This document shows, in pieces, positions 10,687-23,109 of a DNA stretch of 64,000 bases. The translations under genes and the position numbers were made by a program. This DNA comes from Uloborus plumipes. Its lineage: Eukaryota > Arthropoda > Arachnida > Araneae > Uloboridae. The notes beneath the pieces are model-generated. The model saw only the letters and a list, made by a program, of their open reading frames with translations. It made no database searches and was not told the DNA's origin. Each line of letters begins with the position of its first letter. Position 1 is the stretch's first letter. The stretch is from positions 124,001 to 188,000 of the forward strand of contig JAXGGA010000039.1 of assembly GCA_038373865.1 (NCBI GenBank), written 5' to 3'.

Positions 10687-12578
10687 TCAGAATTGCAAAA
10701 AACCTTCTGAGCAATCACTATAGCTCATTGTCTCCCCGTACCTGATAGCGAGTTAATCTTAAATCATTAATCTCTTGTGTTTGTATGTGGTAGGTACGAG
10801 TCACATGATTCTTCTTAATTTCAATAAAGTTCTCCTGAAAAATATCACGCCATCTTAATTTTTACGGTGAAATTAATCGGCAATTCTATCCCAGTTTTCG
10901 AAGTTTTAGCTTAGAAAAGAAAACACCGCTAGGTTTAAATTCCAATTCTAATAACTTTAAATAACTTATTTTACTTTACTGGATACTTGCTTATAATTAA
11001 CACTTCGTTTACTTTTAATTTTTATGTGCGATTGTGTATATCTTATGCGTATATGTAGTGTATTGTCAAAGGCAATTTTCTACAGAACGGCTCAAAGTAA
11101 TTTACTATTCCTGAGAAATATTCTGTCTTAAAACAAATCATGTCAGTCTTTTCCAATATACATAAAAGAAATCTTCCGAAGCATTTCCCATTCAAGCTCC
11201 AAAAGTTTCCAGCGGGAAATGAGCAACAAAATATTCTTAACTGTAAAAAGTAAAAATCCCAAACACTGAAGTCACGTTATTTCGGATCACGTGTTGATCC
11301 GCTAGTCACGTCGGAAATGTGGGGGAAAAGAAATATCACTCTTCTGTTGTCAGATTTTCACTTAAAATTGATTTTTATTTATTCTTTTATTTCCTATTTA
11401 CTTTAGTTATTTATGAGCTCAGTCTTGGAATTTTCTATGTTTGAAAACTTTAGTGTTTTTGTGGTTTTCTTTTACTGTTTTTTGAGTTGAATATCAACAA
11501 TTGCAAAAATTGAAATAAAGTTATTTCAGTTTACATATTTTTTCAATTAATGTTTCTCTTTCTGGAATATTTTACCTTTTTTTATTTAGAAGAAAATTCG
11601 TGCATTGAATACTTAAACATTCGGTGCGTGTATACTTTATTTTCATTTGCTTTTATTTAATCAGCTCTGAAACTCAGAGTTGGATAAAAAATTATGGTCT
11701 AAAATGTTTTTCTAAAGCCGAATTGAATCGGTGAGTGCAAAAACAACATCAGTCACAAAATTCAACTGCTAGTTGTATTTTTCATTCTTATACACTATTA
11801 TTTCACTCAATAAATGTTGTATGTCACACGTTCTAAGTTTAAAACCACATTCAACATTACAGTTTGAGCTGATACAAGTATTACAAGATGTATTTGAAAT
11901 TAAATCTTGCAAAAAGCCTTTGTCCCTCCCCCCCCCTTTTTTTTTAATTAAGACTTATTTTTATCTGAAAAATAACTTTGTGGGATTTGTTTTTTCTTTT
12001 GAATCACACACATTTAACGCAAAACTGTCTTCACAAGTTTAGCATTATTTCTAAAATAAGCTCTTTAAAATCCCAATTCATAGTGTAACGTATGGCTCAT
12101 ATCTATTTGACGTTATGATTCTATGAATTGTATTGTACGGATATAAAAGGACTTCAGCGAACATTAATTTGCAGTCCTATATAAATCACGAAATTATAAA
12201 AGTTCGGATAGGAGTGAAACTCTATGAAACTCTATCAAAGATATTTAACATCTTGCCTAGGCATAAAACTCATCAAACGCTATTAACGTTTAGTAAATTA
12301 AACCGTCTAAATTAATTAAATAAACACTGTTTAAACTCACGATTTTAATTAAAGTGCTTCGCTAACTACAAAAAAATGAAAGTACACGTTTCCGTTAAAG
12401 GTAAGTGTCATTGGCTTGGCAACTTGTTTACTTTATGCCTCAGCAAAAATTAAAAAATGACGTTTGCGTCACCAATATGTTAGCTCCTTTTTTTCTGATG
12501 CTAAGTCCACCAAACTAGAAACAATTAATGAATATTAATGACTTAAATGAAACTTTTGACACTCATGTAATTAGTTTG
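10687..12578. other. AT-rich spacer, no feature recognised
   Basis: No exon signature, TIR or tRNA-like head found. Contains poly-C/poly-T near 11928-11945 and short motif-free open frames only. Confidence 0.45.
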
Positions 12579-13358
12579 CTGATCGAACCCGCTTAATGGA
12601 ATATCGGTTAATAGAATATCCCGCTTAATGTAATACTTTTTCAATGTGCCGAACCATAGTAAATCATTTCTGTGTTAAATTTCCCGGTTAAAGTAATACA
12701 TTTTTTGAAGTAATCCCGGTTAAAAGAATAATTTTTAGACATGATGGTGTCGATATTTTCCCATTTCCAACCGATTCCATTCAGATCTCTCCTTCTGTAA
12801 AGAACAATACTGAATGTGAAGCATATGGAAGGCTTCAAAAATATTTTTTGTCACTTCATTGGAGCAGAAAAAGGCGATTCCAAGAATTTATAGAATATAT
12901 AGAAGTTAAGCTAAGCTTCTATACAGGGACTTTAGTAATATTATAAGAAACCTAATCACTTGTTTTACTGACTAGAAAATCATGTTACTAAACAAATGCA
13001 TTCACAGAGTAGTAAACAGTCTAAAATATCCAACTTTTTTAGCAACAAATAAGTGGGTAACATTGCACGTAATTTTTCAAAAAATTGTTGCAAATATGTA
13101 TATTTTAACGTAAAATAAAATAATTTCTTATCCAATTTCTTCCCTTTAATATGTTTAAATCGCATCAATTAATATGTTTATAGTTAATTATTAGATATTT
13201 GTTGTTAAATATACCTGTGGTTAAGGCGATTTTTATTGCATTCTCGGTTTAAATGCAATTTGAAACGTCGTGTATACGGGATCCCGGATAATGGAATATC
13301 CCGCTTATTAGAATAATATTTCGTGGCAATTGGCTATTCCATTAAGCGGGCTCGACTG
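12579..13358. mobile_element. Pogo-like TA-targeting element, long copy
   Basis: The left end reads gatcgaacccgcttaatgga and the right end is its complement (attaagcgggctcgactg), followed by TA. Subterminal repeats of the type cccgcttaatngaat occur on both sides (12585-12720 and 13280-13350). A short relative with the same ends is at 61027-61200. The TIR starting cagtcgaacccgctt and the TA target resemble pogo/Tigger-type elements. No transposase was recognised inside. Confidence 0.6.
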
Positions 13359-14589
13359 TATTTAAGTCTAAATTTTCATAATAGGACTGAGACGATTGAA
13401 AACAAGTTCAGCTACAAGTTCACAAACTTACCCTCCCAGATGAGAGAAACTGCATATGAATATGAGAAAAAAGAGATTATTAAAGTATTTAGAATTTAAG
13501 TTAACTAGTAAATAGACTGAATTCCCTCCAACATGTAAAACGCCGCATACAATGAAAAAGCTCCGGTTCATTTCTACAATCACAACACTAAATGTTATAA
13601 GCCTGTTCCAGCCTCAAAGATTATCTTTTGTAACTTTCCTCTATCCGTTTTCCTATTTGGACTATATTATAGGGCTGGACATGTTATAAGTGACTACACA
13701 TATATCTTAACTTGCTGTAGGTCTTCCCTTCACGTATTATTGATGTACTGTTCCGTTTTTCTCTATCATATCTTACTGCATATCTTTTGAGCATCCTTTA
13801 AGACTTCTTAGAATTTTCGTCATTGCGGATTGTATTTCGCTTCCGATACTAGTTTTGAACGCCCGATGATTCATTTCTGATCAAAATGGTTTTTATTGAC
13901 ACTGTTTATTAATTGCATTAAGTTACGCTTGCGGCGTTTGTCGTGTTTAATTCTGCATTTTCTATACTTCCGTAGTTCCATTTGAAGTGTATAGTTCATT
14001 TTGTACATCCTAAATTGTAGCTAATATTTTTCAATTAGAATATTTTTAAAATAATATTTTAATCGTGAACTTTTTCTTGAATATATATTTATAAAAAAAA
14101 TTAAATAAAGGCAACAAGATTGGCGCAAAGCTTTTTTTGCATTAGTGGTTGTACACTCAATAGTGACATATCATTAAATGAAATAATTGTTTCCGGATTT
14201 CGAGTATTAATTTAGACAGAAAAAACAAACATGTAAACAAAACATCATAAATATTTTGTACTGTATGTAGCATTTATGAATAAATCAATTAAAAATAGTA
14301 TTTATTACGCAAAACATTGAGTTCCACTCTAGTTGTTCTTAGATGTTTTATCATTACTGCAGATGAGCGATATAAAACCTCAGATGTAAACATTACCAAG
14401 TCCAATTCTCCTAAGAAGGAAGGCATTCCTTACGTGTTAAAAGGTGAAATTAACTATATTCACAATTAAATGATACATTTCATAAGGGCTAGCTTGCTAT
14501 TTTTTTTTTTTTTTTGCAATTAAAATACCAATTTCGTACCTATTTCTCCGACACAAACTAAATCAAATATTGCCCTTTCTATTTTTTAG
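13359..14589. other. Upstream region or intron before the Ig1 exon
   Basis: No signal-peptide exon could be recognised. The final 20 bases before 14590 form a T-rich acceptor tract ending tttttag. A T run lies at about 14500-14515. Confidence 0.45.
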
Positions 14590-14916
14590 GTATCTGCGAG
14601 ACTTCCAGAAAGGATCATAGAGGACCTGTGTTCCGAACTGAACCTCCATCCCGAGTTGAATTTTCAAATAGTAGTGGGACTGAATTGAGGTGCAATGCTG
14701 ATGGTACTCCGATTCCTCGACTCACTTGGCAAACAAGAGATGGTGGTAATGCACGTGATATACCCGGACTAAGATACATGAGGACAGATGGTACTTTGGT
14801 ATTTCCACCCTTCTCAAGGCAAGATTATCGCCAGGATGTTCACGATACGGTGTACCAGTGTTTAGCTGCTAACAGTGTGGGATCAATTGTTGGAAGGGAA
14901 GTTCATGTTCGAGGAG
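14590..14916 (+). CDS. Dscam: Dscam-like gene, exon encoding Ig domain 1
   Basis: This 327-nt exon has acceptor ttttttag before 14590 and donor GTATGG after 14916, phase 1 at both ends. It encodes about 109 residues. A short lead ending DHRGPVF is followed by the Dscam Ig1 signature EPPSRVEFSNSSG, then an I-set Ig fold with Cys at about residue 35, Trp at 47, and the YQC cysteine at 91. The second half carries GTLVFPPFSRQDYRQDVH and ends NSVGSIVGREVHVRG, very like insect and vertebrate Dscam Ig1. Dscam proteins are type I membrane adhesion receptors used in neuronal self-recognition; arthropod forms also act in haemocytes. Its final G joins in frame to the exon at 42119. Chelicerates have several Dscam paralogues and I cannot say which one this is. 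Confidence 0.9.
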
Positions 14917-15433
14917 GTATGGAAAGTTTGAAAGCATTTTTTTATTGCATGTAAAATATAAATTGTCCTTGAAAATGTGATTAATAGGATTTGCTGCTTC
15001 CCTTGACCTAAAGGTAAATAAGTATAAGTTCGTTTGTTGTGGGCAGAACCATATCCCAATGCTTTACTTTTAGCAAACACTAGTTAGCGATAATATTTTA
15101 ACTACCTTACTCTATTGCAGAAAAGGTATTTAAGTTTTAGCAACATAAATGAGATGGACAGGACATTCATGTCCGTTTGTTCAAAAAAGAAAGGGAGAGG
15201 AAAAAAAAAACCCCCGGAAAATTTCGAATTAAAGTTTTTTTTTTTTTTTTTTTTTTTAATGATTTAGTCATTTTCTGGTTTACATTATGCATTTTTATAT
15301 AATGTAATGCTTAATGTACGCTGACAAATGCTATGAAGATTTTTTTTCCTCTCGTAATTAAATAAAAATTGCCACAGAATGAGTTAGCTTCTTTTGTGGT
15401 AGTTTTATCTGTCTGAATTTAATATTATTCATA

Positions 15434-18400
15434 GGGTCAATCCATGTGAGATCATACAGCCATGTTGCTCACTATTTTTGATTTTTAAAACTTTTTGCCT
15501 GTTAATTAACTGTTATATTGGGAGCATGAAACAATGGTTTAAAAAATTTTAAACCGTCAGAATTTTTTTTGGCAAGCACTTTTCAGTAGCTGCGGAAGCG
15601 ACTTTTCGTGAAAAGAGTACTTTGTGAAGATGCTTATAACTTTTTTATTTATAAATATATCAAAATGATTTAAAAACCACTTGATTGAGCAAAAAATGAT
15701 CTAAATTTCTATACCAGTTATTTTTCTGATAATTAGTAACAAATTTCTGTAAAATTGGCTTAAAAATAAGATTTTTTGTGTGAAATTTTACATTTTTGGC
15801 ATAAAAATATTAGTAGAAGGAATTAAGACTCACCCTTACTTATTTTTCCCTTGAATAGATATCTCATAGGACTATTCCCAGAAGTAGTGTGAAAGATTTG
15901 AAGACAGTCTTTTTTTTTATATAATTTGTCAAACTTGGCATTTTGGAGAAAAAATGCTAACTTTGAGATTTAATATCTGAAAAGGGACTGAATGAAAATC
16001 TACAAAAATTTAACTGGATAACCTTCTTATAGAAGTAAATATGTAGCAAAATTGTTATGAGTGATATCGTTCTAGTTTTAGAGATATGGAGCCGCGAAAT
16101 TGACTGAAAAATTTCATTTATTTTGACGCCAAAAAATCCTCACATAATGCAAAATTAATTGTTCTCGTAATATTAGATGAGTTTTTTTGTGGTATAAACT
16201 CACCCTTTTACCAAAACATATAATATTTTAATTTATTTTCCATTTACAGAAAGAAATAATTTAGATATTATGCTTTTATAAATGCATTTTTTTCTACGTG
16301 TTAGTCATAAAAACATGATTTTCCTAAAGCGGTCTTTATGCATCTAGTGAGCAAAGAACAATAATAGTTTTAATCTAACCTACAACTCTTTATTCATTTT
16401 TAAAAGTTTAAAACGTTAAAACCCCCCTACAGCACCAAAAAGTCGCTAAAAATCCGAATTTAAGCTCTAGATCCTGCCATTTTCCGTGAGACTGCGTCTG
16501 TATAACAGCAGAAAATGGAGGACGTATTTTTGCGGAAAAGGGTAGGATCTAGAGCAGTATTTCCCAACCTTTTCAAGCTCATCACCCCTTTCAAGATGCT
16601 GACTGACACCTATCGCCCCCCCCCCTCCTTCTTTTTTCTTCCACGAAAAAACCATAATTTGGAGCAAGTGAACATCTATAATGTTAAAAATATAAGTACC
16701 TAACTTTAATTTGAAGTAAAATGTACGCAATAAAGATACTATGACTAATTACTTTTAAACTAAAAATATTAATGAATAAATAAAATACCTTTATTTTTTT
16801 TCTTTCACGAAGCGAACTGATATAATCATTTAAAGGGAAACATTTAAACTAAGATCATTGACGTACTTATCAAAAAACAGAAGTACATTTTTCAAGAAAT
16901 TATTTTCTTTTGTTCGCTGGAATCTGGGTAATTAAATTCGTTGAAACAAAAAATTGGAAGGAAAATAAATTGAAAATCTGAAAATTCATAAAATTGACAT
17001 AAAATATTCACTAAGGTTAATCCGAGGTGCAAAGAGCTTGAACTTCAATTTGTTTCTTTCTTAACGTGTAATTAATTGTCTGAACACTGAACAAGCGGTT
17101 TTGTACATATTTACAATTTCGGTTTTCGTTACCCTTTTTTTACTGCTATTTTCTCTTCTAAATACCCATCGCCCCTTAAGAATTTACCGCTCCTTTAGGT
17201 ACTTATATTTTTTAAAAAAAAGATGTTCACTTGCTCCAAATTATGGTTTTTTCGAGGAAGAAAAAAGAAGGGGGGGGGGCGATAGGTGTCAGTAGACATC
17301 TTGAAGGGGGTGATGAGCTTGAAAAGGTTGGGAAACACTGATCTAGATCCTACAATTTTTCGCGAAAATACGTCTGCCATTTTCTGCTGTTACACAGGCG
17401 CAGTCTCACGGAAAATGGCAGGATCTAGAGCTTAAATTCGGATTTTTAGCGACTTTTTGGTGCTGTAGGGGGGTTTTAATGCTTTAAACTTTTAAAAATG
17501 AATGAAGAGTTGTAGGTTAGATTAAAACTATAATTGTTCTTTGCTCACTAGATGCATAAAGACCGCTTTAGGAAAATCATGTTTTTATGACTAACACGTA
17601 GAAAAAAATCCATTTATAAAAGCATAATATCTAAATTATTTCTTTCTGTAAATGGAAAATAAATTAAAATATTATATGTTTTGGTAAAAGGGTTAGTTTA
17701 TACCACAAAAAACTCATCTAATATTATGAGAATAATTAATTTTACATTATGTGATGATTTTTTGGTGTCAAAATAAATGTGATTTTTCAGCCAAATTCGA
17801 GGCTCCATATCTCCAAAACTAGAACGATATCACTCATAACATTTTTGCTGCGTATTTACTACTATAAGAAGGTTATCCAGTTAAATTTTTGTAGATTTTC
17901 ATTCAGTCCCTTTTCAGATATTAAATCTCAAAGTTAGCATTTTTTCTCCAAAATGCCAAGTTTGGCAAATTATATAAAAAAAAAAGGACTGTCTTCAAAT
18001 GTTTCACACTACTTCTGGGAATAGTCTTATGAGATATCTATTCAAGGGAAAAAAAGTAAGGGTGAGTATTAATTCCTTCTACTAATATTTTTATGCCAAA
18101 AATGTAAAATTTCACACAAAAAATCTTATTTTTAAGCCAATTTTACAGAAATTTGTTACTAATTATCAGAAAAATAACTGGTACAGAAATTTAGATCATT
18201 TTTTGCTCAATCAAGTGGTTTTTAAATCATTTTGATATATTTATAAATAAAAAAGTTATAAGCATCTTCACAAAGTACTCTTTTCACGAAAAGTCGCTTC
18301 CGCAGCTACTGAAAAGTGCTTGCCAAAAAAAATTCTGAAGGTTTAAAATTTTTTAAACCATTGTTTCATGCTCCCAATATAACAGTTAATTAACAGGCAA

Positions 18401-18461
18401 AAAGTTTTAAAACTCAAAAATAGTGAGCAACATGGCTGTATGATCTCACATGGATTGACCC
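15434..18461. mobile_element. Foldback element: 3-kb palindrome with a hAT-like element at its centre
   Basis: Left arm 15434-16546 and right arm 17349-18461 are near-perfect reverse complements of about 1.1 kb each. Ends are gggtcaatccatgtgagatc and its complement, flanked by CATA on both sides (15430-15433 and 18462-18465), a possible 4-bp target duplication. Joining the arms without the central insertion gives the palindromic centre ggatctagatcc with no loop. No coding capacity was seen. Confidence 0.85.
16555..17340. mobile_element. hAT-like non-autonomous element inside the palindrome
   Basis: Ends cagtatttcccaacctttt and aaaaggttgggaaacactg match the widespread hAT end cagtgtttcccaacc. 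The 8-bp flanks atctagag (16547-16554) and atctagat (17341-17348) look like a hAT target duplication with one mismatch. It has its own inverted arms of about 148 bp (16555-16702, 17194-17340) around a non-coding core. C and G runs lie in the arms. Confidence 0.75.
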
Positions 18462-18465
18462 CATA

Positions 18466-21400
18466 GTGACTTTACTAATTTTATGAGGTAAGAAATGCTT
18501 TCAGAAACTACCTGCTCATTTCACCCACTTTTAAAAAGAAACAAACAAAATATCATCGTCTTTATAACATGTTGTTAATGTGTTTTAGACCACACATTTG
18601 CGCTTTTTGCGTTGAGATCTCTATCGAATGCACTCTAAATTTGAAATGCATTTTGATGTGTTTCAAAAAAAAAAAAAAAGCTTGATTGGAAACGTGTAAT
18701 TCGTTCCTATCCGGGCAAAGTAAAACAATAGCCAGTTTGAATATTAGAAGAATGAAAACTTATCATCCATTCATAGATAAAGCATGTACGAGTAAGATTA
18801 AACTGGTAACCACATACAGCGACATGTGTGCAGTTCTTGTCATAACATTAATACTGTTTTATGCAAAAGATTATATCCGTGTACGGTAAAACCTTTTTTC
18901 TTGCCGTACTTTGGTCATGGGGACAAACAAACTATCACTGTGCTGCCACCTGGTTACGGCTATACCCGAGATGAGTTGTGCAATTTCCTTTTTTTATGTG
19001 TTTTGCTGTTTACCTCGTTGTCTGCTGCCTGTTCTTTTTTTACTTGGTGTGCAATGTATTCGCTGTCCGCTAACATGATTGCTTGTGGAAGACCATTGCT
19101 GAACCGTCGAACATATGTAATTGCAGTTTAACATTTTCTCTAAAGTCGTAAAATGATGTTATGAACATAGTCACATTTTAACCAATTTCAATCTGTCCAG
19201 TAATTGGACCACAGATAAAAAGCGTCGTGATTCTGTTTAAGATATAAATTATTCGAAATTTTCCACCAAAGTTGCAACTCCATGTCGTTTAAATTAATAC
19301 ACTCGGTGAAAAATCTCTCCCAAAGATACTGGACTCACACCACAAACAATATTTACTCCTATCTAAAATTACCCCGTTATGTCTAGCTGCATGTATTTGC
19401 ATGTGTTAACGAACCTAACTTTAGTCGATCTCCAGATTGGTATTTTTCTCCACCCTGTATGTCCATTCCATTTAAAAGAGGTATTTTTAACTTCTTCCTT
19501 AATTTTTAACCATCAGTGGAATTGAAATGAACATTTTAAGTGAATAGTTCACTTTTATCTCAGTTTTTTTCTTTTTCTTTCTTTTTTTTTTTTTTTTTTT
19601 TTAATTTGACTCCCAGTTGGATTTGTCTTCTAGTTGCAGCATGCAGTTCCTAAACAAATAAAAAACACCAACTACTACAAGGTGATTTTGAAAGCAAGCA
19701 CTAGAGGTTTACGGTACTGAAGTTTAGGTTCATGCCATTTATATTGCTCTTTCTAAAGTAGACGTTTTAAGTGACTGGGGCTATACTCAGGACATCGCGC
19801 GAGTTTTCCCGCCAAAATCGATAGTATACACAACAACGCCGTTTTCAATTACTTCCAGTACTTGAGTGCGAGTAGCAAAAGGTGACGGAATATAATTTTA
19901 ATTGGTTATTTTGATAGATAAGTGATAAAAATTTCTGAGTAATATTGTCTAAGTACTCATGTAAACTAATAATCAACAGGCTCTAAGCCAATATCTTCTT
20001 TTTTTTGACTTCTTTCTTTTTGAGTTTGCTTTTCCCATAAACTTTTTTAATTTGTTTCTTCCCGAAATTGAGTGCATAGTCTTATTACAGTTATATTTGA
20101 AATAATGAAAAGCATAAATTTAGAAAGATTTGAACGTGCAAAGATTAAGAATAACTTGCATTTTTTAAACTGCATTATTTTGCAAGCTCCATATTAAATT
20201 TGATGCATTGATAGAATTTATCAATCGTTTGACAAATATAAGCTAAAATACAACTTAAAACGTGAGTGTTAGACTTTTTTTTACGCACGAATGTATATTT
20301 ACACTTTATGCATGATGTTATTGGTATCTACTACGACACCTTTTACAACTGGTAGTATTTGTGGAAACAGTAATTTGATGATTGGGTACTGTTTAATGAA
20401 TGCATATGCGATGCACTAATCCTAAAGCAAATTGCGCGAAATATTTCAGCTACACATCGACCCAAAACTTCAACGCATAATATATTTGGACAAGTAATTT
20501 ATGCCTAGTGCAGTGTTTAAAAACTGCACTGTGCCGATGCTAAATAAATAATTGCATAATGAACTTTTTTTAAAGTACAGCTTAAAATTTCATTGATACT
20601 CTTGTAGTAATTGGAATTCTCGAGAGCCAATGTAACGAAAAAGTACAGTTCAAAAATAGATTACACTACAAATACAAGAAGACAAGAAGCAGATATTGCA
20701 TAACCATATGCCTGAATTTAAAACACTAGAAATAATTGAATAAAATTCCAAATTGAACTCACTTAACGTTCTTCTCTTTTGTTTTAAAATATCACCGTTC
20801 TCATTTCGATTACACGAAGCAAATACGTTATTTTTTGTCAATGCTTCTATTTCTCTACGATGCAATTATAATAACCGATAGGAATAAGAGTAAAAATGGT
20901 AGTAGCGTCAGCAATGAAGAATTATTTTAAAAATGTGAATACAAATACATAACGCAAGGAAATTAAAATTTAATCGGAATTCGTGAAAAAATCGGAATAT
21001 TAGATTTTTGAAATTATTCGAAGAAGCAATATTAATGCATCGGTTTTAGCTTTTTGATGTCTTCCCTAGTCATTGAATTTTTAACTTTATTGATTTGGTT
21101 GCAAGTTGTTTTGATGTCTTTCAACTTAAAGAATGCTTTATTTTTATTTTTATAGTGTTCAATAATTGTACAACTTATCAACGACATAAAGTATTTTATT
21201 TACATTATTTTTCTTAAATGCCATCATTTATTTAATGTTGTCATTGAAATGACATGCAAAATAACACAATAAATAGTCCGAATGTGTGCCGTGTATAAAG
21301 TGGCATTACTTGCTACTTAGATCAATCTGAAGCAACAATGTTGCCTCTTATCAAGAAAAAATGGCATAAAGTCTAATTTCTGTCCAGTTCAGTACTGCTA
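18466..21400. other. Intron 1 sequence, no feature recognised
   Basis: Between the Ig1 exon and the Ig2a exon. Open frames such as 18826-19131 show no domain and no splice context. T runs occur near 19570-19602. Confidence 0.45.
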
Positions 21401-21411
21401 ACGAAACTAGT

Positions 21412-21516
21412 CATCATCATCATCAAAAGCACAACAGCCTTTTGCAGGTTAAGGTAGATTCATTGACTTTCCTTCAGTTGACCCTATTAGTCACAACGGC
21501 CCTTCATTGGTTGATT
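21412..21516. mobile_element. Short (~105 bp) insertion flanked by an 11-bp duplication
   Basis: The direct repeat acgaaactagt occurs at 21401-21411 and 21517-21527. The insert starts with a catcatcatcatc run and contains the phrase cacaacagccttttgcagg, which resembles a dispersed repeat common in arthropod genomes. The class is uncertain. Confidence 0.5.
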
Positions 21517-21813
21517 ACGAAACTAGTACTGGGAATAAAAAGTAATGCTTGTGAATTTCGACTTTATACATGGACAGCTCAGTTACACTGATTACATACG
21601 TGCTTTGGCAAGAAAAAAATTATGAATGATAATAATAATATTCTTCGTATGATATCAAACAAGTAATCATTATTTATTTGTCCTGACGTCTACGTAAATT
21701 TCAAAATTCAGGGTTTTCTGTATGTAAGAAACTTTTCAAGATGGAATGAAAGTGCAAATGATTTATAGACTTTAAAAACATGAGTGTGTCAACTTTTTAC
21801 TTTATATAATTAA

Positions 21814-22309
21814 CCCATTAATGCCTGACATTTTGTTTTTCAAAGATATTTTGTATACTGGTTACAAACAGTGTTTAATGGACAGGAAAAATAATAATGA
21901 AAATTATTATGTTTTTTTTTTATTTATTTATTAAGGAAAGAAAAATCGTCCTTTCAAAGTTACGATAGACCCAAGAGGGTACATACTTTTTTTACTATTT
22001 TTTTTCTGCCTACGATATAAAATTAAAACAGACATTTTATAAGAAGAAATAAAATCAGCAATTAACATAAACTGGGAAGATGGAAATAACTTTGAAAACA
22101 TTTTTTTCTTGATATTGCGAACGATGTAATTTCTGATAAAGATTATATTAAATCTGCTACAGAACACACTTTACAATGATTATGTGCTGCAATCTGTTAA
22201 TAACGAATTGAAACAATACCAAGGTACTAATTGAGCACTAATATTAGGTTGAAATGTTAATTTTGGGGAAATGCAGACGCTTTTTTTGGACCGTCCCTTA
22301 AAAGGGACG
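21814..22309. mobile_element. Possible TTAA-flanked non-autonomous element (piggyBac type)
   Basis: TTAA occurs at 21810-21813, followed by cccattaatgcc, a piggyBac-like end. A second TTAA at 22310-22313 follows the hairpin cgtcccttaaaagggacg. The two inner ends match each other only weakly, so this call is tentative. Confidence 0.35.
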
Positions 22310-23109
22310 TTAAGCATTAATGATTTATAAATTTGTCGCAGCCGTAACTTGTGTTAATCTACCATTAGCCTTCAACCTCCCCTCCCCCCAAAAACGTGTA
22401 CATACCGTGCAAAAATGCCTATTTGTGCAAGTTTGTGGTTCAGCTAAGAAATTAGAGGGTTTTTTTTTTTTTTTTTTCAAAATTGGTGTTGTTTACTCAA
22501 CTTTTCGTGTCAAAATATATTTCCAAAAACTTATATTGACCTCACAATTGTCCAATTAAAGACAAATCTACGAGTACAAAATACAAATTTAAGTTTACTG
22601 AGCATTTACACACAATATATCGATAACCCGATTTTGACAACAAGACGCTACAGTTTTAAACTTGTCATGGACTTATCGGTCGAAATAGTCGATTACCGAG
22701 CTCGATGCAGCAGTTCTATCATTATAGCTGAAATTAACTTTAAACTAGTGGCGAAAAACGTTCAGTATTCTAACGAGATTCCTCACGCCCGGTGCGTTTC
22801 AGCTCGTAAAATGAAGGACTTACTTCTGAGACCTATTTCTGAGACTTACTTCTACGAATGTGATCTTAACTGAAACTTTTATGGTAAATATTACTGTAAA
22901 ATGTATCGTTTACAGTACACACTTTTCTTACAATTAATCTTACCAAGAAAAAAAATGGCGGTTGTAACACCAATTGATACACAATGTGATATGCTGTGTA
23001 CTAGGGTGGAGCGAAAAACAAAAAAATTGGAATCTTAATTTGTAATATGAAAAGAGTGTTAAAAGGAAGCATTTTAATGGTATTAAAACAAAAATGGTGA
23101 TTATTTGTA

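Noticed and set aside
14363..14450. Possible small exon with acceptor-like ctgcag before an ATG
   Set aside because: The frame meets a TAA after eight codons and the phase does not fit the Ig1 exon.
18826..19131. 101-codon open frame with hydrophobic, Cys-rich translation
   Set aside because: No domain, no splice context, no repeat association; likely chance.
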